A DNA stretch of 64,000 nucleotides from Ciona intestinalis (GCF_000224145.3 NC_020169.2:894032-958031), one strand, 5' to 3'. Numbered from the stretch's first letter, positions 38,685-52,900 are shown. Notes: generated from the sequence alone by a model not told the origin. Made by a program: numbers and translations.

Positions 38685-38950
38685 CGTGTCGTGTCGACCG
38701 TGAAACTCGTGTTGTCGCTATGTGTTTGTTGATAAACAATTGCAAATACACGCGGTGTATGATGCATGCTAACACCTTGTCATACGACGCTGTACCACCA
38801 CGGTCTGCTACCGAGTTTCCCAAGGAGAGCACTTCAGTCCAAATACACGTTATATTTGTATACAAGAAGAGTAAAACACACTGCGATTTTGAATACGTTT
38901 TGTGTCGTTTTACCAAGACCGTATATGTACAGACAGGCAAAAATATATGA
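38685..38950 (+). CDS. Cys-containing ORF or last exon, unidentified
   Basis: A pyrimidine-rich acceptor-like AAATTTCAG ends just before TTATATG at 38679. The frame then reads MSCRVDRETRVVAMC and stays open for 88 codons to TGA at 38950, with six cysteines and a beta-rich C-terminal part (VQIHVIFVYKK). It might be the last exon of a small secreted factor, but no leader exon in compatible phase was found upstream. The antisense frame is also open. Confidence 0.25.
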
Positions 38951-39655
38951 CAAAAATCATATTTTTAAAAGGTGTCATAGTTTTCACTTTTAAAGTTACA
39001 TAAGATTGGAAGTACGTAGAAATATCTGCGATGGAATCCTGTTTTCTGACCCACATTTTTACTAACTTGATGTTATCTGGAATATACCACCGTGTTGCAA
39101 AAACCGCTAAACTAAGACCTTTGGCAACGTCTCCGTATTCCCAAAATTTCAGGAGTAGGCCGCATGTTTATCGTTGGTGGGGTCAGCGGTCGACCGGTTA
39201 ATTGCCTAAAATGTATTTACAAAAAAAAATATCAACAAAAGGTATGAGAACAGCACTTGGATGCATAAACACTTGTTTACTGTGGAAATTGCTGTTTAGA
39301 CACACTTGACAGAATCGTCAGCGAAATCCCGTTTTCAGGAAAAATCACGCCATATTTCCACGCTTATCGTTAATGCGTCGAACGACGGTTGTTTTATTTA
39401 TAAAACATATTTGGGTTGTGTGTGACCAATCCGATCATGCAACTATGTTAACAGAAACAAACTCACACAAGGTTCACATATTTTATGTCTCAAATCGTGC
39501 TGTACAAATGTTACGCCGAAGCAAGAGTTCATAAACCATAAATAAACCAAAAAACATTACGTTTACTTTAAAACTCAAAAACATTACGTTTACTTTAAAA
39601 ATTGTTATCATACCATAACAAATTTGTGCTTTTTATTTTTAGAAGACTTTAGTGA

Positions 39656-39670
39656 CCCCCCCCCCCCCCC
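39656..39670. repeat. Poly-C tract
   Basis: Uninterrupted C run in otherwise AT-rich DNA, next to a degenerate MITE. The length may be unreliable in the assembly. Confidence 0.8.
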
Positions 39671-39732
39671 CAACATGCTTCCGGGGTTTACAAAATCCTC
39701 GGTGTTGCAAAGAGTTAAAAGTTTAATATATG

Positions 39733-39929
39733 ATATAGTAATGTACATAAGACGGAATACTGTTAAAACCTAAAATCATTATTTCATGATCGTGTTTTAA
39801 ACAATTTACGAAACTCATTTAGAGTCCCGAGGGTATGGTTTAAATTTCTGTAAATATTCTTTGTTTACTACCAATGGAGACGATAAATCAGAATAAAAAA
39901 CATGTCCTGTCTTACTTCCTCTACTATAA
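39733..39929 (+). mobile_element. Degenerate MITE-like element, copy G
   Basis: Internal words GATCGTGTTTTAAACAATTT, GAGTCCCGAGGGTATGG and TTCTTTGTTTACTACCAATG, and a right end CTTCCTCTACTATA, are preserved. The left end is decayed. Confidence 0.6.
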
Positions 39930-42143
39930 CACATAAAGCGACTGTTAGGAATAGTACATGGCGTCATATGGGTGTTTGGGTGATTAAACTGGTGAATATT
40001 TATCCAAATAGGATGCTCCCTGATAAATAGTCGTACAATTATCATACTTGATTCGTAACGTTATTGCGTCTAATATTTTTGATTTTAAAAGCGATGATGT
40101 CATTTTAATCACGGTTTCGCAATTGTGGATTTTTTAACAGCGTAATTTCCTAAAAAAGGCAACACCTAAACGTTCGTATTCCCCGAAAGCTAAAAATTGC
40201 TATAAGGCTGAATTAAAGCGCCCAGCGCCATGGGACTCATTAATGTTTAATCCGTGTTACAAGTACAGCGTCGAAGCTCTAGACTGTACGACACCTATAA
40301 TGTATACGTCTGTAACGTATATAGTCAAATCGTGGCAACGGACTTTTAATCCGTATTGATGAACCTCACGTAACACCATTGCTTCCCTCAACGTTGTTTT
40401 ATCCCTTGTCGTTCACACGGGAATTTTAAAATAAGGATTTGCTGAGTTGGTAATTACCATCACGCTGTTGTATTGTCAAATTTTATTCTCCAACGGAAAT
40501 TATTTCTGATTTTTTTTGCAATTTAATATCAGATGATATAGTCACTATTTACCATTTATGTATAGAAAGTAATTGCTAAGAATTCACGTCAAAAATAAAC
40601 ATAATTTCTCTGGTGCAGGTTTTAACAAAATGGCGCTTCGGTTTTCTTCAGTTTTACACAACGTTAAAATTAGTAAAGTTTAAAAACCTTTAAAGTATTA
40701 ATGAAAATACATTGTGGTATTTTTCTTGCAAGATTTAATGTTTAGTTTACGTCAGTATCATGTAAAAGGCGTATTATTGCATAAAAAACACTTTGCCCAA
40801 ATAACAATAAACTTATCCATAGTTTGGTTGCTTAGTTCGTAAGTTTCGCCCTATGATGAAATTAAAGTTATTAGGTACAAATTAGACCGTTAGAGATGTC
40901 AAAAGATAGTGCAATCGTATTTATCTCTTTGCGCGTTAAGACACGAACAGGGCGTGACCGCATCGTGTGGAATAAATCACTTTACATCTACCAAAGTTCA
41001 TTCTATAAATTGGCATTGGAATATCATGCTTTGACCTTTTCGCGTATAATTCCCATTTAATTTCTCACATGTTTTTGCAATTTGTAGATAAGTCGTCGTG
41101 TCGCAAAGCGATTATGGCACTCGCTGCACGTGTAAATAGATTTTGAATGTAACATTGTCGAACCGCGAAACTGTTAGTCTACCAAATACAACAAGCTCCA
41201 TTCAGCAGGAAGCAAAATAAACAGTGAATTGTCAAGCCCATTTAAAGGCGCTTAAGGGTCGTTTCAAAGATAGCTCAGGAAATAATTAGTCACATTCGCA
41301 CCCACATAAAGCGTGTCGTTGTTGGACAAACCCAACATAACTTTCCGTTATATAACGCGAACGTGACGTAATGGCAGTTGTCACCTAATTTCGGCAGCAA
41401 AGAATTACACGAAAATCTCGGTCACCAAGACGTATCCGGACAGGCGGTACACGAAATCAACCCAAAAAGCTTGTCACAGCGGAGGAAATGCGGCCCAGCC
41501 CAGCTCTTGTGGGGCAAGGCTTCGAATGCTGTAATTAATCTTGATCGCTGTCAACACACAACTACCGGTGGTGCGTGCCGTGTATGATAACAACCGTGGT
41601 TAAAAATATCGCGGTTAATACGTAATTGTTTTTGGACGTCCCCTACGCAACGTGTCGCGTGCTGGGTTTCGTAATTGTTAAATTACAATGACGTCAAAAG
41701 CGACGAGACGTAAGCTAAGGTGTTGCTTGAGCAGATTTCATATAACCTGTTCTGATCGGCTCGGGAGAAACGAACGTTCTTGTGGTATATGGGAATAAAT
41801 TTACCATCCTATAAAAGCTGCTCAAAGCAGATTAAAACTATTTTAATCATTTCGATTAATTTAAATTTTTAAATGCGCACGTGACTTGTACGGTTTTAAA
41901 AAGTTCTCTGAATTGAAATAAGCTTGTTAAATAACTGATTATGATTCACAAAGATTTGATATGTGAATGGTTGTGGTTAAACTGAACTATAACACAGTTA
42001 CAATTGAGAAGCCACAGAAACCGGTAATTCCATGGTAGAAAATAGTTTTAAAAAAAACGTGCCCAACCCAACTTATTATCTGCTTCAAGTGTGTTTTATA
42101 TTGATGTGTATAATTTTTTTGTTATAACAATGTTTATATACAG

Positions 42144-42215
42144 TATAGTAGGTTAAAGTAGGGTCGTTCTTTTCATTCTTTTTTGTCCCACTCGGTAGTA
42201 AACACAGAATTTACA
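42144..42215 (-). mobile_element. MITE-like fragment F, inverted next to copy C
   Basis: TATAGTAGG end followed by TCGTTCTTTTCATTC and the CGGTAGTAAACA word in reverse orientation. Only one end is retained. It lies 80 bases from copy C in the opposite orientation. Confidence 0.5.
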
Positions 42216-42297
42216 GAATCATAATCAGAACGCGCGACTTGGAAAGAGCGTTGTTAATTTTTAAAATCAAGACCGGGAAATATATAGGATAATATGT

Positions 42298-42494
42298 TAT
42301 AGTAGGGTGGGGGGAGATGGGACACCTTTAATACATAATATCCAATTAGCCTGATCGTATTTTAAACAAATAACAACGGTCTGTGGAAGTCGTGAGGATA
42401 CGGTTTTATAGTTCATCGAATGTTCTTTGTTTACTACCAAATGGAAAGAGAAAACTAAACGAAAAGGTGTCCCATCTTCCCCCACCCTACTATA
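42298..42494 (+). mobile_element. MITE-like element, best-preserved copy C
   Basis: Near-perfect ends (TATAGTAGGGTGGGGGGAGA and CTTCCCCCACCCTACTATA) with the whole internal order: GGGACACCTTTAATACATAA, TTTTAAACAAATAACAACGG, CGTGAGGATACGG, TTCTTTGTTTACTACCAAAT, AAGGTGTCCCATC. A good reference for the family. Confidence 0.8.
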
Positions 42495-45400
42495 TAACGG
42501 TATTCCATCTTACACCACAAAACTATAACGATATTCTATTTTACACCATAGAAATATATTGTGTTGCAAACCGAATTATGCCTCTATTGGTCACCATTGC
42601 CAAGTTGAGACATGTTCCATGTAAATTAGTTGCCTTGTACGCGCGTTTATTTTAAACAAAACGTCAAAGAACGGAAAAATGCAAAGCTCAATTTGTTATT
42701 TCAGCGTTAAGTGTAGAGAGTGGTAAACAACATTTTTACGACAGAATGAAAGACACGTTAATCTGCATTAAGAATATCGGTAAAAGGACTTCGTAAGCTA
42801 TAAGGACGTTACATAACCAACAGCAGTTTTTAGTCTTTTTTAAGTCTAGTCAAGTAGATTGGGGTATTGGAGAGTAATTATTCCCGCATTAGCATTCCCC
42901 TCTCTTCACAATCTATTTTTAAAAATATTTAAGACTCCGTTTGGTAATATCAGTGCGGTGAGCGTCAAGTTGTATTCATACTTTGTCGCATAGCTGGTAA
43001 CTGGCACCGAGTATTTCTCGCGCTTCTGACTTTCACCGTTGGAAATGACCGGTTCGTAGCGAATTAATATACCGACCATGGCAATTAACTTACTTTAATT
43101 GGAGACCGTGAGCATAATTCAGAAAAAATGAGCGCTGGTTCAAGGCCGCCTGGGTATATTTTTGGTGACAGCTGTGGTGACCTACAGAGCAGAGGCAGCC
43201 ACGAGCGGTACAAAATCCGCACGAACTAAATGTGACCCGCTGACCTGTACCGCAAAAATGTAGCTGCTTTGATGCCTTACCACAATCGTTTTGAGCGTAT
43301 TTCGAGCAGCGGATAAATCCACGCACATAAATGGTAAATTTTTAGTGCTCGCTGCTCACATGGACGGCCGCTTGTCTGTGTCAAGAAGCGCTAAGCCTGC
43401 CATAACGTGGCTTTTAAAATAAACATAATCTCTGCAGTCATAGGATTACATGTGCAGAGTTACAACACACATTCGTAAGTTCAATCATCGAACATATAAA
43501 CTGAACTTTTAAGTTTATAGTAAATCTTTTTAGGAAAAGACACGAATATTTATAACATACCCTTTTTTAGAGTTTTATGCGATTTTCCATTGCAGACTTG
43601 CCTTGCAAGCCGAAATCCTCCAAATGCTCGCTTATTATCTGATATCGTACCATGTTCTTGAGATAATTAGGCTGCGCGTAAACTAAATATTGTCCAGACG
43701 AATCCTAAAACCTCTGATTTAAGCTGACTCACACATCGGTTACGAACAGTAACGTGACCCTTGCAGCCAAAGAAATTTATATTTTATGCATCTGTCTTGC
43801 ACCTTGCGCTGAGGCATGCAAATAAAGACTTTACGAGAGTCGGCTACTCGAGTAATTTAGTTAAGGTATTGAAAATGTCAGTTGTTTATTTATTTCCGAA
43901 GAGTGCTCACGGCGGTGTCGCCGTTTGCAATATACTTTATTTATGTGCATACAAACGCAATAGCCGTTATGTATTTGCTAATTGTCGCGAACTGCCCGAT
44001 CGCCAGTAACATAAACATTCGTAATAGCCCACAGCATAAACAGTACACTTTTGCCCGCTGTTTGATTTCCTTTTGCATATATACCTACTATAGAACCGAG
44101 ATATATATCTTTACTACAGAAGAAAACGCTCTGGCCTCATGATGTTTATGCTAGTCTTTATAATAATAAAGCTTTACACCCTTGGCTGATATACCTCTGC
44201 CAATTATCGATATTTTTCAGTGGCGAATGTCACGTTTTTTATTTGTATTATATAGGACTTATTATTTAAGATCAGAAATATTATTGAGACAAGTGTATAT
44301 GCTCGGGTCGAATTAATATTCAATAACAACATTACAGAGAAATGATTTAACAACCGAAAACCCCGTGTTCTAGCGAGAATTTAAGCCGCATATATTTATA
44401 ACCCAAACCCACTTCTATGGCGTTCTATTTTAATGTACGGAACAACACGTCATAGTAAACATTTTAACTCCGGTTCCGGCTTAAATCCAATCAGACCTGT
44501 GTGTCTTAAACCATGCGTCATCAACTTTTTTTCCCCCGAAGTTACGTCATTCGTCCAAGTACGCGGTATCACGATGAAGGGAACTGTTGCGATTAACCAG
44601 AAATTCTTGTTTCTTAGTCAAGAAAATCCTTGCGTTTAATTCTAGTTGACGCACGTAAAAAATATTTTCGCAAATAAATTTCGAATCACTTGGGTAAATT
44701 TGCAGCTATTTTACTTCGAACTATCGTGGATAATAAATACTTAGCAAGACCGTATATGTAAAATTAGAACTTTCAAGTTCCGAGCGATAAGGTTGCAGGA
44801 AACTTAAATTAGGATCGCTTGATACCGCATGATACAAATGTAGGGCATGTCACACACATTTTTCCGGTTTAGCGTTTATGCTGGTAAAAGGTCATTTTCA
44901 TTGATCAGCACATACTGTAAAAGTTATATCACTTTGCGTCATTTATCATCCCAGCATTTGCCTCGCAGGCAAAGTGAATCTTCAAGAATCGAATGACACA
45001 TTTAATACGTATAATATAGTTAGATTGCAATGCCGAAGTTTGCATAATTACAAAGTATGAAGTAAACATTATCGATCTGGTTGAATGCGATCAATATGGA
45101 GCTAATCGGATTTGAAACCATTCCAGATAAGGTCATGACTGCCGTTTAAGAATTTCGTAATGCAACCTCCGCAGTGTGGTTGACACTCCGATCACGTTCA
45201 TAAAAGTTAAATACAAAGGTGTTTTTAAATGAGGTCCACTTCTGTAACAGATTCCACATAATACCGGCTGTAGCAAAACAAGGTTTAGATTTCCTAGCAA
45301 GTCAAATTCTGACGTCATTTTTGACTAATCCCGGGATCGTTTTGTTGCTGGGAACACATGGTTAGCGGATAGAGACCACTTTTAAGTCGGATTGTTCGCC

Positions 45401-46947
45401 TCTAATCACGTGACAGTTTGCGTCATTCTGCCGTCCGGTCTCAACAGCTTCTGGTTTGCTTTTCGCGTCGCAGCGGCTAGATCGTGTCGCTGAGGCGAAG
45501 TAATCCCAACAGCCTTTCCCGCTTTTCCGACTGAGCCGCTCCGAATCTTTCCTCGTATGATGCTCCACTCTTGACGCTTGTCGACCTGCCGACAGTTACA
45601 GTTCGCAAAAAGGACACCACGCGCTGTCTGCAAAGCTTAATGGAGATTATCCGAGTTTACAAAATATACCCAACACGAGACCGTCAGTCTTCTTTCAATC
45701 CCATGCTCTCGTGAACGTGTGTGTTCCACACAAGCAACCATGGAGTTGCTAACAAGTCGGGACTCTTTCTTGTGGCTCGAAAAACCGAGTCAAACATTTT
45801 CGACTTCCCTATCGCAATTTATCTCGCCCATATAAAACATATGCGACATACACGTATGTTTATATTCTGGTGAGAATTACATGTCGTTGATCATAGTGAT
45901 TAGGTTTCCTTAAGCTAGAAAAAAATATTTTTGCTGATTCATTATAGGTCACCTGATTCTTTAATGTAATCCCTCAATAAGTAGACATGACTTTCACGTG
46001 CGTTGTGGTCGGTACGCCACATATTTTTATTACTTGAATACCATACAGTTTCTAGACATAAAGAAGCCACTAAAAACTGTTAAGTACATTGTTTGTGAAA
46101 GAAACAATAATTATATTAGAGGGAAAGTGCGCCCTTTTGTGGACGGATTAACGCCACTAAACACACTTTCTTTAATTAATCTAAATTTACAATCGTTGGT
46201 GAAACTACGTATCTATAATAGTACGACAGGAATATAAAACAATAATGTAAAAATATACTCTTTTTTGTAAATATAACTACAGTAGTTGAGCTTAAAATAC
46301 AGGGTTTATCAAAAAATTGGTTTGTACATTGTTTACAGTGGTGCTCAGTTGGTTTTTACAAAATATGTTGTGGCACTCCATAAAAAAATCAGTGCAGATG
46401 AGATATAGCGAAAGGTATACCCGCGAAAAACGGTGGAGCAAAAGGCGGACAGTGATTTAAAGTAATTGGAATGGTACGGAATAATTAAAGGAAAACGTAA
46501 ATTAAGCTCTAGCCGTGACATTTTGTACATAGTACAGTGAAATTTAGGAATTTATACAGATCTTGTTATTAAACAGATAATTTGACAATTTTGCAACATA
46601 CTTAACGTAACGTCTACAGCAATTGTGGTAATATATATTTGCAATGCTAAGTACATATTTAGAAAGGTATAAATTCATAATATACATTTTTTGCCATGCA
46701 TGTATCGTACACTATTTATATTAATAAGTTGGGCGTATAAGGCAAAACGGCAAGTCGGCTTTTTTGCCTCGTTTTATATAGCCAACGTTGCCTTCACAGA
46801 TATTAATGGTGTATACATTGTGTGCAAATACAAACAGAAATGTAAACCTACCAGTCATGTGATTTTAGCAAGAAACATACAGACAGTCACTGTTAAAAAG
46901 CAAAAGCAATTGGCACACTGCAGGGCATTTTACAATAGAAATCACAT

Positions 46948-49900
46948 TTAAGACTTGGATCGATGTGAAGAAGAAGTATAAGGCTGTCGGCGGCGAATTT
47001 CTTGAGTTAACTGATCTTTCAAGGTGGCGACCTACAACGAAGACGTCATTAGTTTGTTGTCTTTAGCGAGAACTCGTCACCGGATGAGTGGCTTGCGACC
47101 GAATTACAACTTTAATTAAAAAACCGCAGTTTGTTCGAATATGGTACATTTTATCAAAGGTAGATATTAAGTTCTTATATAAGAAATACATGTAAAGCAA
47201 ACCTCATACACGCGGTCTACATTGTCGAAACCGACGCTTATACTCTCCTTTCTTTAAATAGTATCCGATTATCTAAAACTAATGACACCCATGCATACAA
47301 ACAACACGATTTCAATGCCTGGCAATAAAAATGTCACATTACCGTGAACGACATACCACATGCCCCTACTACAACAGCTAACATTAAAACCTGCACAGTC
47401 AAACTTCGCCGTTTGCTTTAGAAATATCGGCGTCTGTGTGGAGAGTAGTGAAACTGCGAACAAATTGTCGTTCTACCACTTAATTTTAATTCTCATACTT
47501 ATCAAAACATTCATATATTAATTCCTACTATGTTTCAATCACCACTTGTTTATATTCGCTTTAAATGTGATAAATAACCAACCTGTTCCTCGAGGCCTTT
47601 TACGCGTTGCCTGTGCGCCCTCTCGCGAGCCTCCAACGTTCTCTCAGTTTGTACTTGTGAAGTTCTCAATCTCTCCAATTCCAGCTCGGATTCTTGTCGA
47701 TGGCGGCTTGTCACGTCAATTAATCGTTGAGCGCCTGATTGCTCGCTGTCGGCAAGTTGCGCTTGCAGTGCCTGCGAATCACGTAAAGTAGTAAAACGAG
47801 ATTAACAACGTTGATCTGTTAACTAACCTGAATGGTTTTCCTGGCATCCTCCATCTCAGCCTCCATGTCTCGCAGGGATCTATTCAACAACCCTTTGTTT
47901 TCCGCCAACCGCAAAGTTTCCTCTTCTGTCTTAAGTCTCTCACGTTCAACCTGAATCGCACGAATGAAATATTATTGTCACGAGCAATATACCATTTAAT
48001 GTTAAAACAATAAAAGACAACATAAACTACTTTATCCAATGTTTTCTGAAGAGCGCTCTTGTCTTTTTCGAGGCGGACAGCTCCTCTCTGTGTCTCTCGT
48101 TTCTCCGAATCAAGTTGAGCAATGGCTCGTTGCAAGCCAGTTATCCGTTCTTGCAGAATGCGTTTCTCTTCTTGTAGTTTCTGTATTCTTTCCATGCTTC
48201 CTGCCTCGGCCTCTTGGTTTTGCTCGATCATCTGGGATTAGGAGAAAATGCTCAAAATACCAGTAGCAGGTTGTATACAGTATTCGGACATGCATGTGGT
48301 TGGCTAAGTACCTGCTGCAGACTCTTGGTCTGATTTTCAAGCTCTGATCTTCTTACTTCGGAGTCTTCCATTTCGTGTGTTGTTGAGTGTACTCGTTCTT
48401 GTAGAGCTGAGTTCTGCTTTTTCAGGTCTGCCACAGTTTGACGTGCGGCTTGAAGGCGTTCCTGAGCGTTATACCATTTTGAGTGAAAGTTATATAATGC
48501 GTGTCTAATTATATCTGCCATTCTGCTATCATGGTTAGCACCGTGACTGGCAAATGCGGTCTGCACACGTTATGTAATGTGACGAATGTTTGTTGCGTCA
48601 GCACACCCCTACGGTATTTTGTTGTTGCATAAATATACGGCAAAAATACCTGCAAAACACGCCGATCGTGCTCGGATGCCGTCAGCATTTTCTGAAGTTG
48701 GCTGATTTTGTCGTTCAGTGATGTAGTAGCTGCGTCTTTCTCCGACATGGACAGTGATAGCGATTGCACCTGTCAATCACAAGCACGGTGTTGAACATGA
48801 ACACAACCACATGTATGAAAACATCATGTATAGCTTCCAGGAAAATTCTCTGGAAAATATTTTTACCTTGTCTTTCAAGTGACTTTCTCCTTCCTCGGTC
48901 TTTGCAAGCGCGTTGCTTAATCTGTCAATCGTGAGTTGAAGTGAAGTGCACTTACCCTCAAGATCTTGTATCTGGGCGGATAGATTGGCAATGCGTTCTT
49001 GCAGAACCTGACATTTTAATTAACATGAGTGATTCGTTAAACAGATAGACATACGATTTACACCACAGATATACCAAATCAATATTCACGGTTACATGCT
49101 TACTTGATTTCCAGTTTCTTTATCTGTAAGAGAAAGTTTGTTGCGTTGTAAATCCCCTTCAATGGCCCTTCTCGCAAGTTCTAGTTTGGTTGATCTTTGT
49201 TCGGAAGCCTCAAATGCTTCCTTTAACTTTCTCTTCTCTGCCTCACACTTTGCACTTTGCGCCTTCATCTTGTTGATCTTATCCTGTGGCGAGCGTTATG
49301 TGCGTTAAAACTTGATTCCTATCACTCACGTACGTAAGTTACATAACCGTGGTCTCACCTGTAACGCACGTCTCTCGACTTCAGAGTTTTGTTGAGTTCT
49401 TTCTAGTTGGGCGAGTTTTTCAGCCGTACTCTTGGCTTCTCTTTCATTTCGCCTGATAGTTTCTTCTTGCAGCATAAGCGCGGTCTGGGCTGATGCAAGA
49501 CGTCCATGTGCCCCTCGCTTACCTTCCTCCGCTTCTCCCAGAGACTTCTGCAGTTGTTGCAGCCTCTGGTTGACACGATCACGATCTGCCTCCATCTCCA
49601 TTAACTGCAACCAAAATGATTTTTGAATCTTTAAGTTTAAAACTAAACTCCGAATAAAACATAATAAAAACGGTCGCAAATAACCTAATATTTCCATAAC
49701 AAAAATTTATATGTGCCTAAAATATACTTAAATCCCCAATATGTAGAAGAGAAAGAGTAAATTACTGGCCAACTCATGGGGGATGTTAGACGGTAAAGTC
49801 TAATTTGAAAATGCTTTATATTGTAACGAACACGACTTAACAATAAACACCGACCTGTCTTGTCAGATTAGAAACTTCTATCTTTGTATCATCCTTCTCA

Positions 49901-52900
49901 CGCTGAGTATCTTTCAACTCTTGTAAGAAATCTCTAAGGGCGGCACGTACAACTTCTGGATCGATGTCTTGTACAAGTTGTTCGGTTCGCCTGTATAAGC
50001 GTGTATTGTTATATACTGTATCGTGGTTAATAAATTTTGCAATTTTGAACAGCAGACATATAGCTAGCAGCAATGGTTTTTGGTTAAGACTTACGTTGGT
50101 GATGCGGAACGACGATAGCTTGGTGATAGACTCCTGTTTCTGTCTGGTGAGCCAGTTGTTGGGATAGGAGTTCCCTTTCCGTCTGTAGTTGTGGTGAAGG
50201 TGTTGTCGAAGTTCTTTCCAGGAGATTTGGATCTTCTAAAATTTTAATAAAGAAGCCGTTGAATGGTCGAATGCGAAACTAAATGTGTTTTAGCTTACTA
50301 CACAAACCTGTGTGGTGACGAACTTGGTGATCTGTAACTACCTCTCATTGGACTCATAGTACGGCCGAGTCTTGAGATGCCAAGGGTCCTTCTGAGAGCG
50401 CTGTGCAGACTGCCCAATTTGAACTCAACATCGCGTTTGTTTCCTAAACAAAATAGAACAGTGTAATCATTAAACCATGAACATGTGGTATATTTTCTTA
50501 CCTTCAATCTTCACGATTTCATTTTCCAAGCCATTTACTCTTCCTTCCGATGCAGAAAGTTTAAGTTTGTTTTCTGCAAGTTGTTCTTCGAGTTCTTCGC
50601 CCTTAATCAAGAGGTTCCTTATCTCTTCCTTCTGTCGTTTGGATGCACCATGTGATTCACCAAGTTGTTCCAAGTAATCACGCTCCTTGATTCGACAATC
50701 GTCTTCCAATTCGGCGAGTTTTCGTTGCAGCATTGAGTTCTTCAAACGACCAATAAAATGTGTTAACATAAACATTCTTTAAACCGATTTTGCAATCGTA
50801 CAACGTTTCAAGCAAGCACAGATTAAGCACAATTTGAATTTATTGATTTTTAATTAATCTTGGATCTCAAAACGTCAATCATTTACATTGCCGCTTTTTA
50901 CCTCTTTAAGTGCTTGTTCCTTGCTGGCTTCTGTTGCAACAATCTTCTGTTTGAGTCCAAACGACTCTCTTCTGCTTTCTTCCTCACGTTCTTCATCACT
51001 TGAGACACGAGCTTGAAGATCTTCAACCTCTTTCGACTTCTTCGTATTTTCACTGTCCAGCATTTTCACCTGATCGCGAATTTAATTAACTGCAAGCCGA
51101 TTGCTTCTCGCACAATTGTAAGTCTCAAGCAACACTCCACAAACCACAATTACATTGATTTCATTTATACCTGTCGTCGCAACTCTTGTAGTTCTCGTCT
51201 AGCTTCAAGCCTGCTTCGTTCAACTTCTCTTAGACTAGCACGAAGGTCAGCGTTCTCCCTCTGTGTGTTCGCTCTGCTTTCATCAAGAACCGAAATCTTT
51301 TGGTCTTTCTCTTCGTTCGATCGCTGAAGACAAACAGGTCGTTAATTTGTTGTCCCAGTGACGCGTGTTTTACAACAAAACTCGTAACTTACTTTCAAAG
51401 ATATTCTCTCCTGCTCCGCTTTCTTAACTTGAGTACGAAGCTGGTCATTTGTCTTCGAAACGGTTTGCTTCTCGTGGCATTCATCATTAATTCCGCGTCT
51501 CAATTCCAGATTCTCCTTTCGTTGCCTGTCTCTTGCCTCTTCGGTTTCACGTACCTTATTTAGAGTTTAAAATTAGTTTACTACTGGTTATAATTTAAAA
51601 ATACGACTAAATGTTACATTACCTTCCTCTGAGCCTCGATGAGATCTCTTCTAACTCCATCTCGCGCATCTTCAACCATCCTCAATTGCAACTTAAGTTC
51701 CTCGACCTAAAGTAAACACATTTTTACCTACATTGTAATACGGTGCACTTAATTACTTTTAAACAATGAATAAACCTATGTAATACAACGTTTACACTTG
51801 TAAGACGTTTCAACATATACCTCTTTCATTGCAGCATCTCGCATTGCATGAACTTGTTTACAAGCATCGTTCAATCCCTTAATTTCTCGTTCGTGAGCTT
51901 CAGTTGCCAATTCAAACTGAGTTCGGAAATCCTTCAGCTCTTGTGTGATTTGGTTGATGGTTGCCTAAAAAAATACACACACTTATATATAATTAAACTT
52001 TTGAATCAACGACAGAAACTCATTCATGGCAACGACATTCGTTATAACACGGATCCCATATACCTTGTGATCGTTTGCGAGTCACCACGTATGTAAAATG
52101 TGGATGATTCTTTTTTCTGTGCGCTCTTATAGTTTAATATTATATTTAGCAACATTATCTTACCCTATCTTTTTCGTTTTTGGAGTTAGCTTGTCTCTTA
52201 AGCTTCTCATATTCGTTCTCCAAGTCTTGGATATTTTGTGTTGCGTTATTAAGTTTCTCTTGCAGTGCGTTCTTTTCAGTTTCCTTGATTGACAGGCCTT
52301 GTTGCTTCTCTGCCTCCGCCATTATAAGAGCTTCGTTGTGCTCCTGTGTAATACACGCGTTTTACTTTAAACTATTAGTATTTACAGGATCAACTATCTT
52401 TTAACGGGTTTTTATTTTACTTCTCATTAAAGTTGCATACATCTTACTCTGAGAATTCTATTCATGTTTATCTTATGTCGAGTCGATTCATGCCATCGAC
52501 TCAGTCGAAAGTGGACATCATTGTCGGAGCTCATTTTCTGGGTCTTTACAAATTAGCAGCAATGTTGAAAAAATAATGCAGTCCACTTTGGCAGGGCTAC
52601 CACGTGTCCTAACNNNNNNNNNNNNNNNNNNNNNNNNNNNNNNNNNNNNNNNNNNNNNNNNNNNNNNNNNNNNNNNNNNNNNNNNNNNNNNNNNNNNNNN
52701 NNNNNNNNNNNNNNNNNNNNNNCATTACCTAAGTTCTATTTTCTGTAGTGTGTGTATGTCCAATCTCTAGAACGGCTGACTCATCCTCTATCGCTTGAAA
52801 CTAAAACTACGACCGAGGTGCTTACAACTCATCTGTACTGCCCCACTCTCTCTAATCACTTCCTTAATTGCTTAACCTTCTGTCGACCTAAAATAATATC

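Larger units (their letters stand above)
38951..46900. other. Gene-poor intergenic region with MITE fragments
   Basis: Contains a 15-base C run (39656-39670), MITE copies at 39733-39929, 42144-42215 and 42298-42494, an ATGGCG start-like exon (40631-40673), an isolated open exon-like block (41388-41573), a Cys-rich minus-strand open frame (43090-43317) and a GC-richer patch (45390-45650). None of these joins into a gene. Confidence 0.4.

Noticed and set aside
42144..42494. Repeated words as a CRISPR-like or satellite array
   Set aside because: Copies are dispersed across the window with terminal inverted repeats and no regular spacers, which is the pattern of a MITE family in a eukaryote.
45362..45633. 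GC-richer patch with two overlapping minus-strand ORFs
   Set aside because: No downstream exons in phase and no recognisable product; may be regulatory, but nothing specific supports it.
49432..49626. Plus-strand Ser/Arg-rich ORFs across 47.5-58.5 kb
   Set aside because: Reverse complement of rootletin coiled-coil exons, whose codon bias produces Ser/Leu-rich antisense frames.
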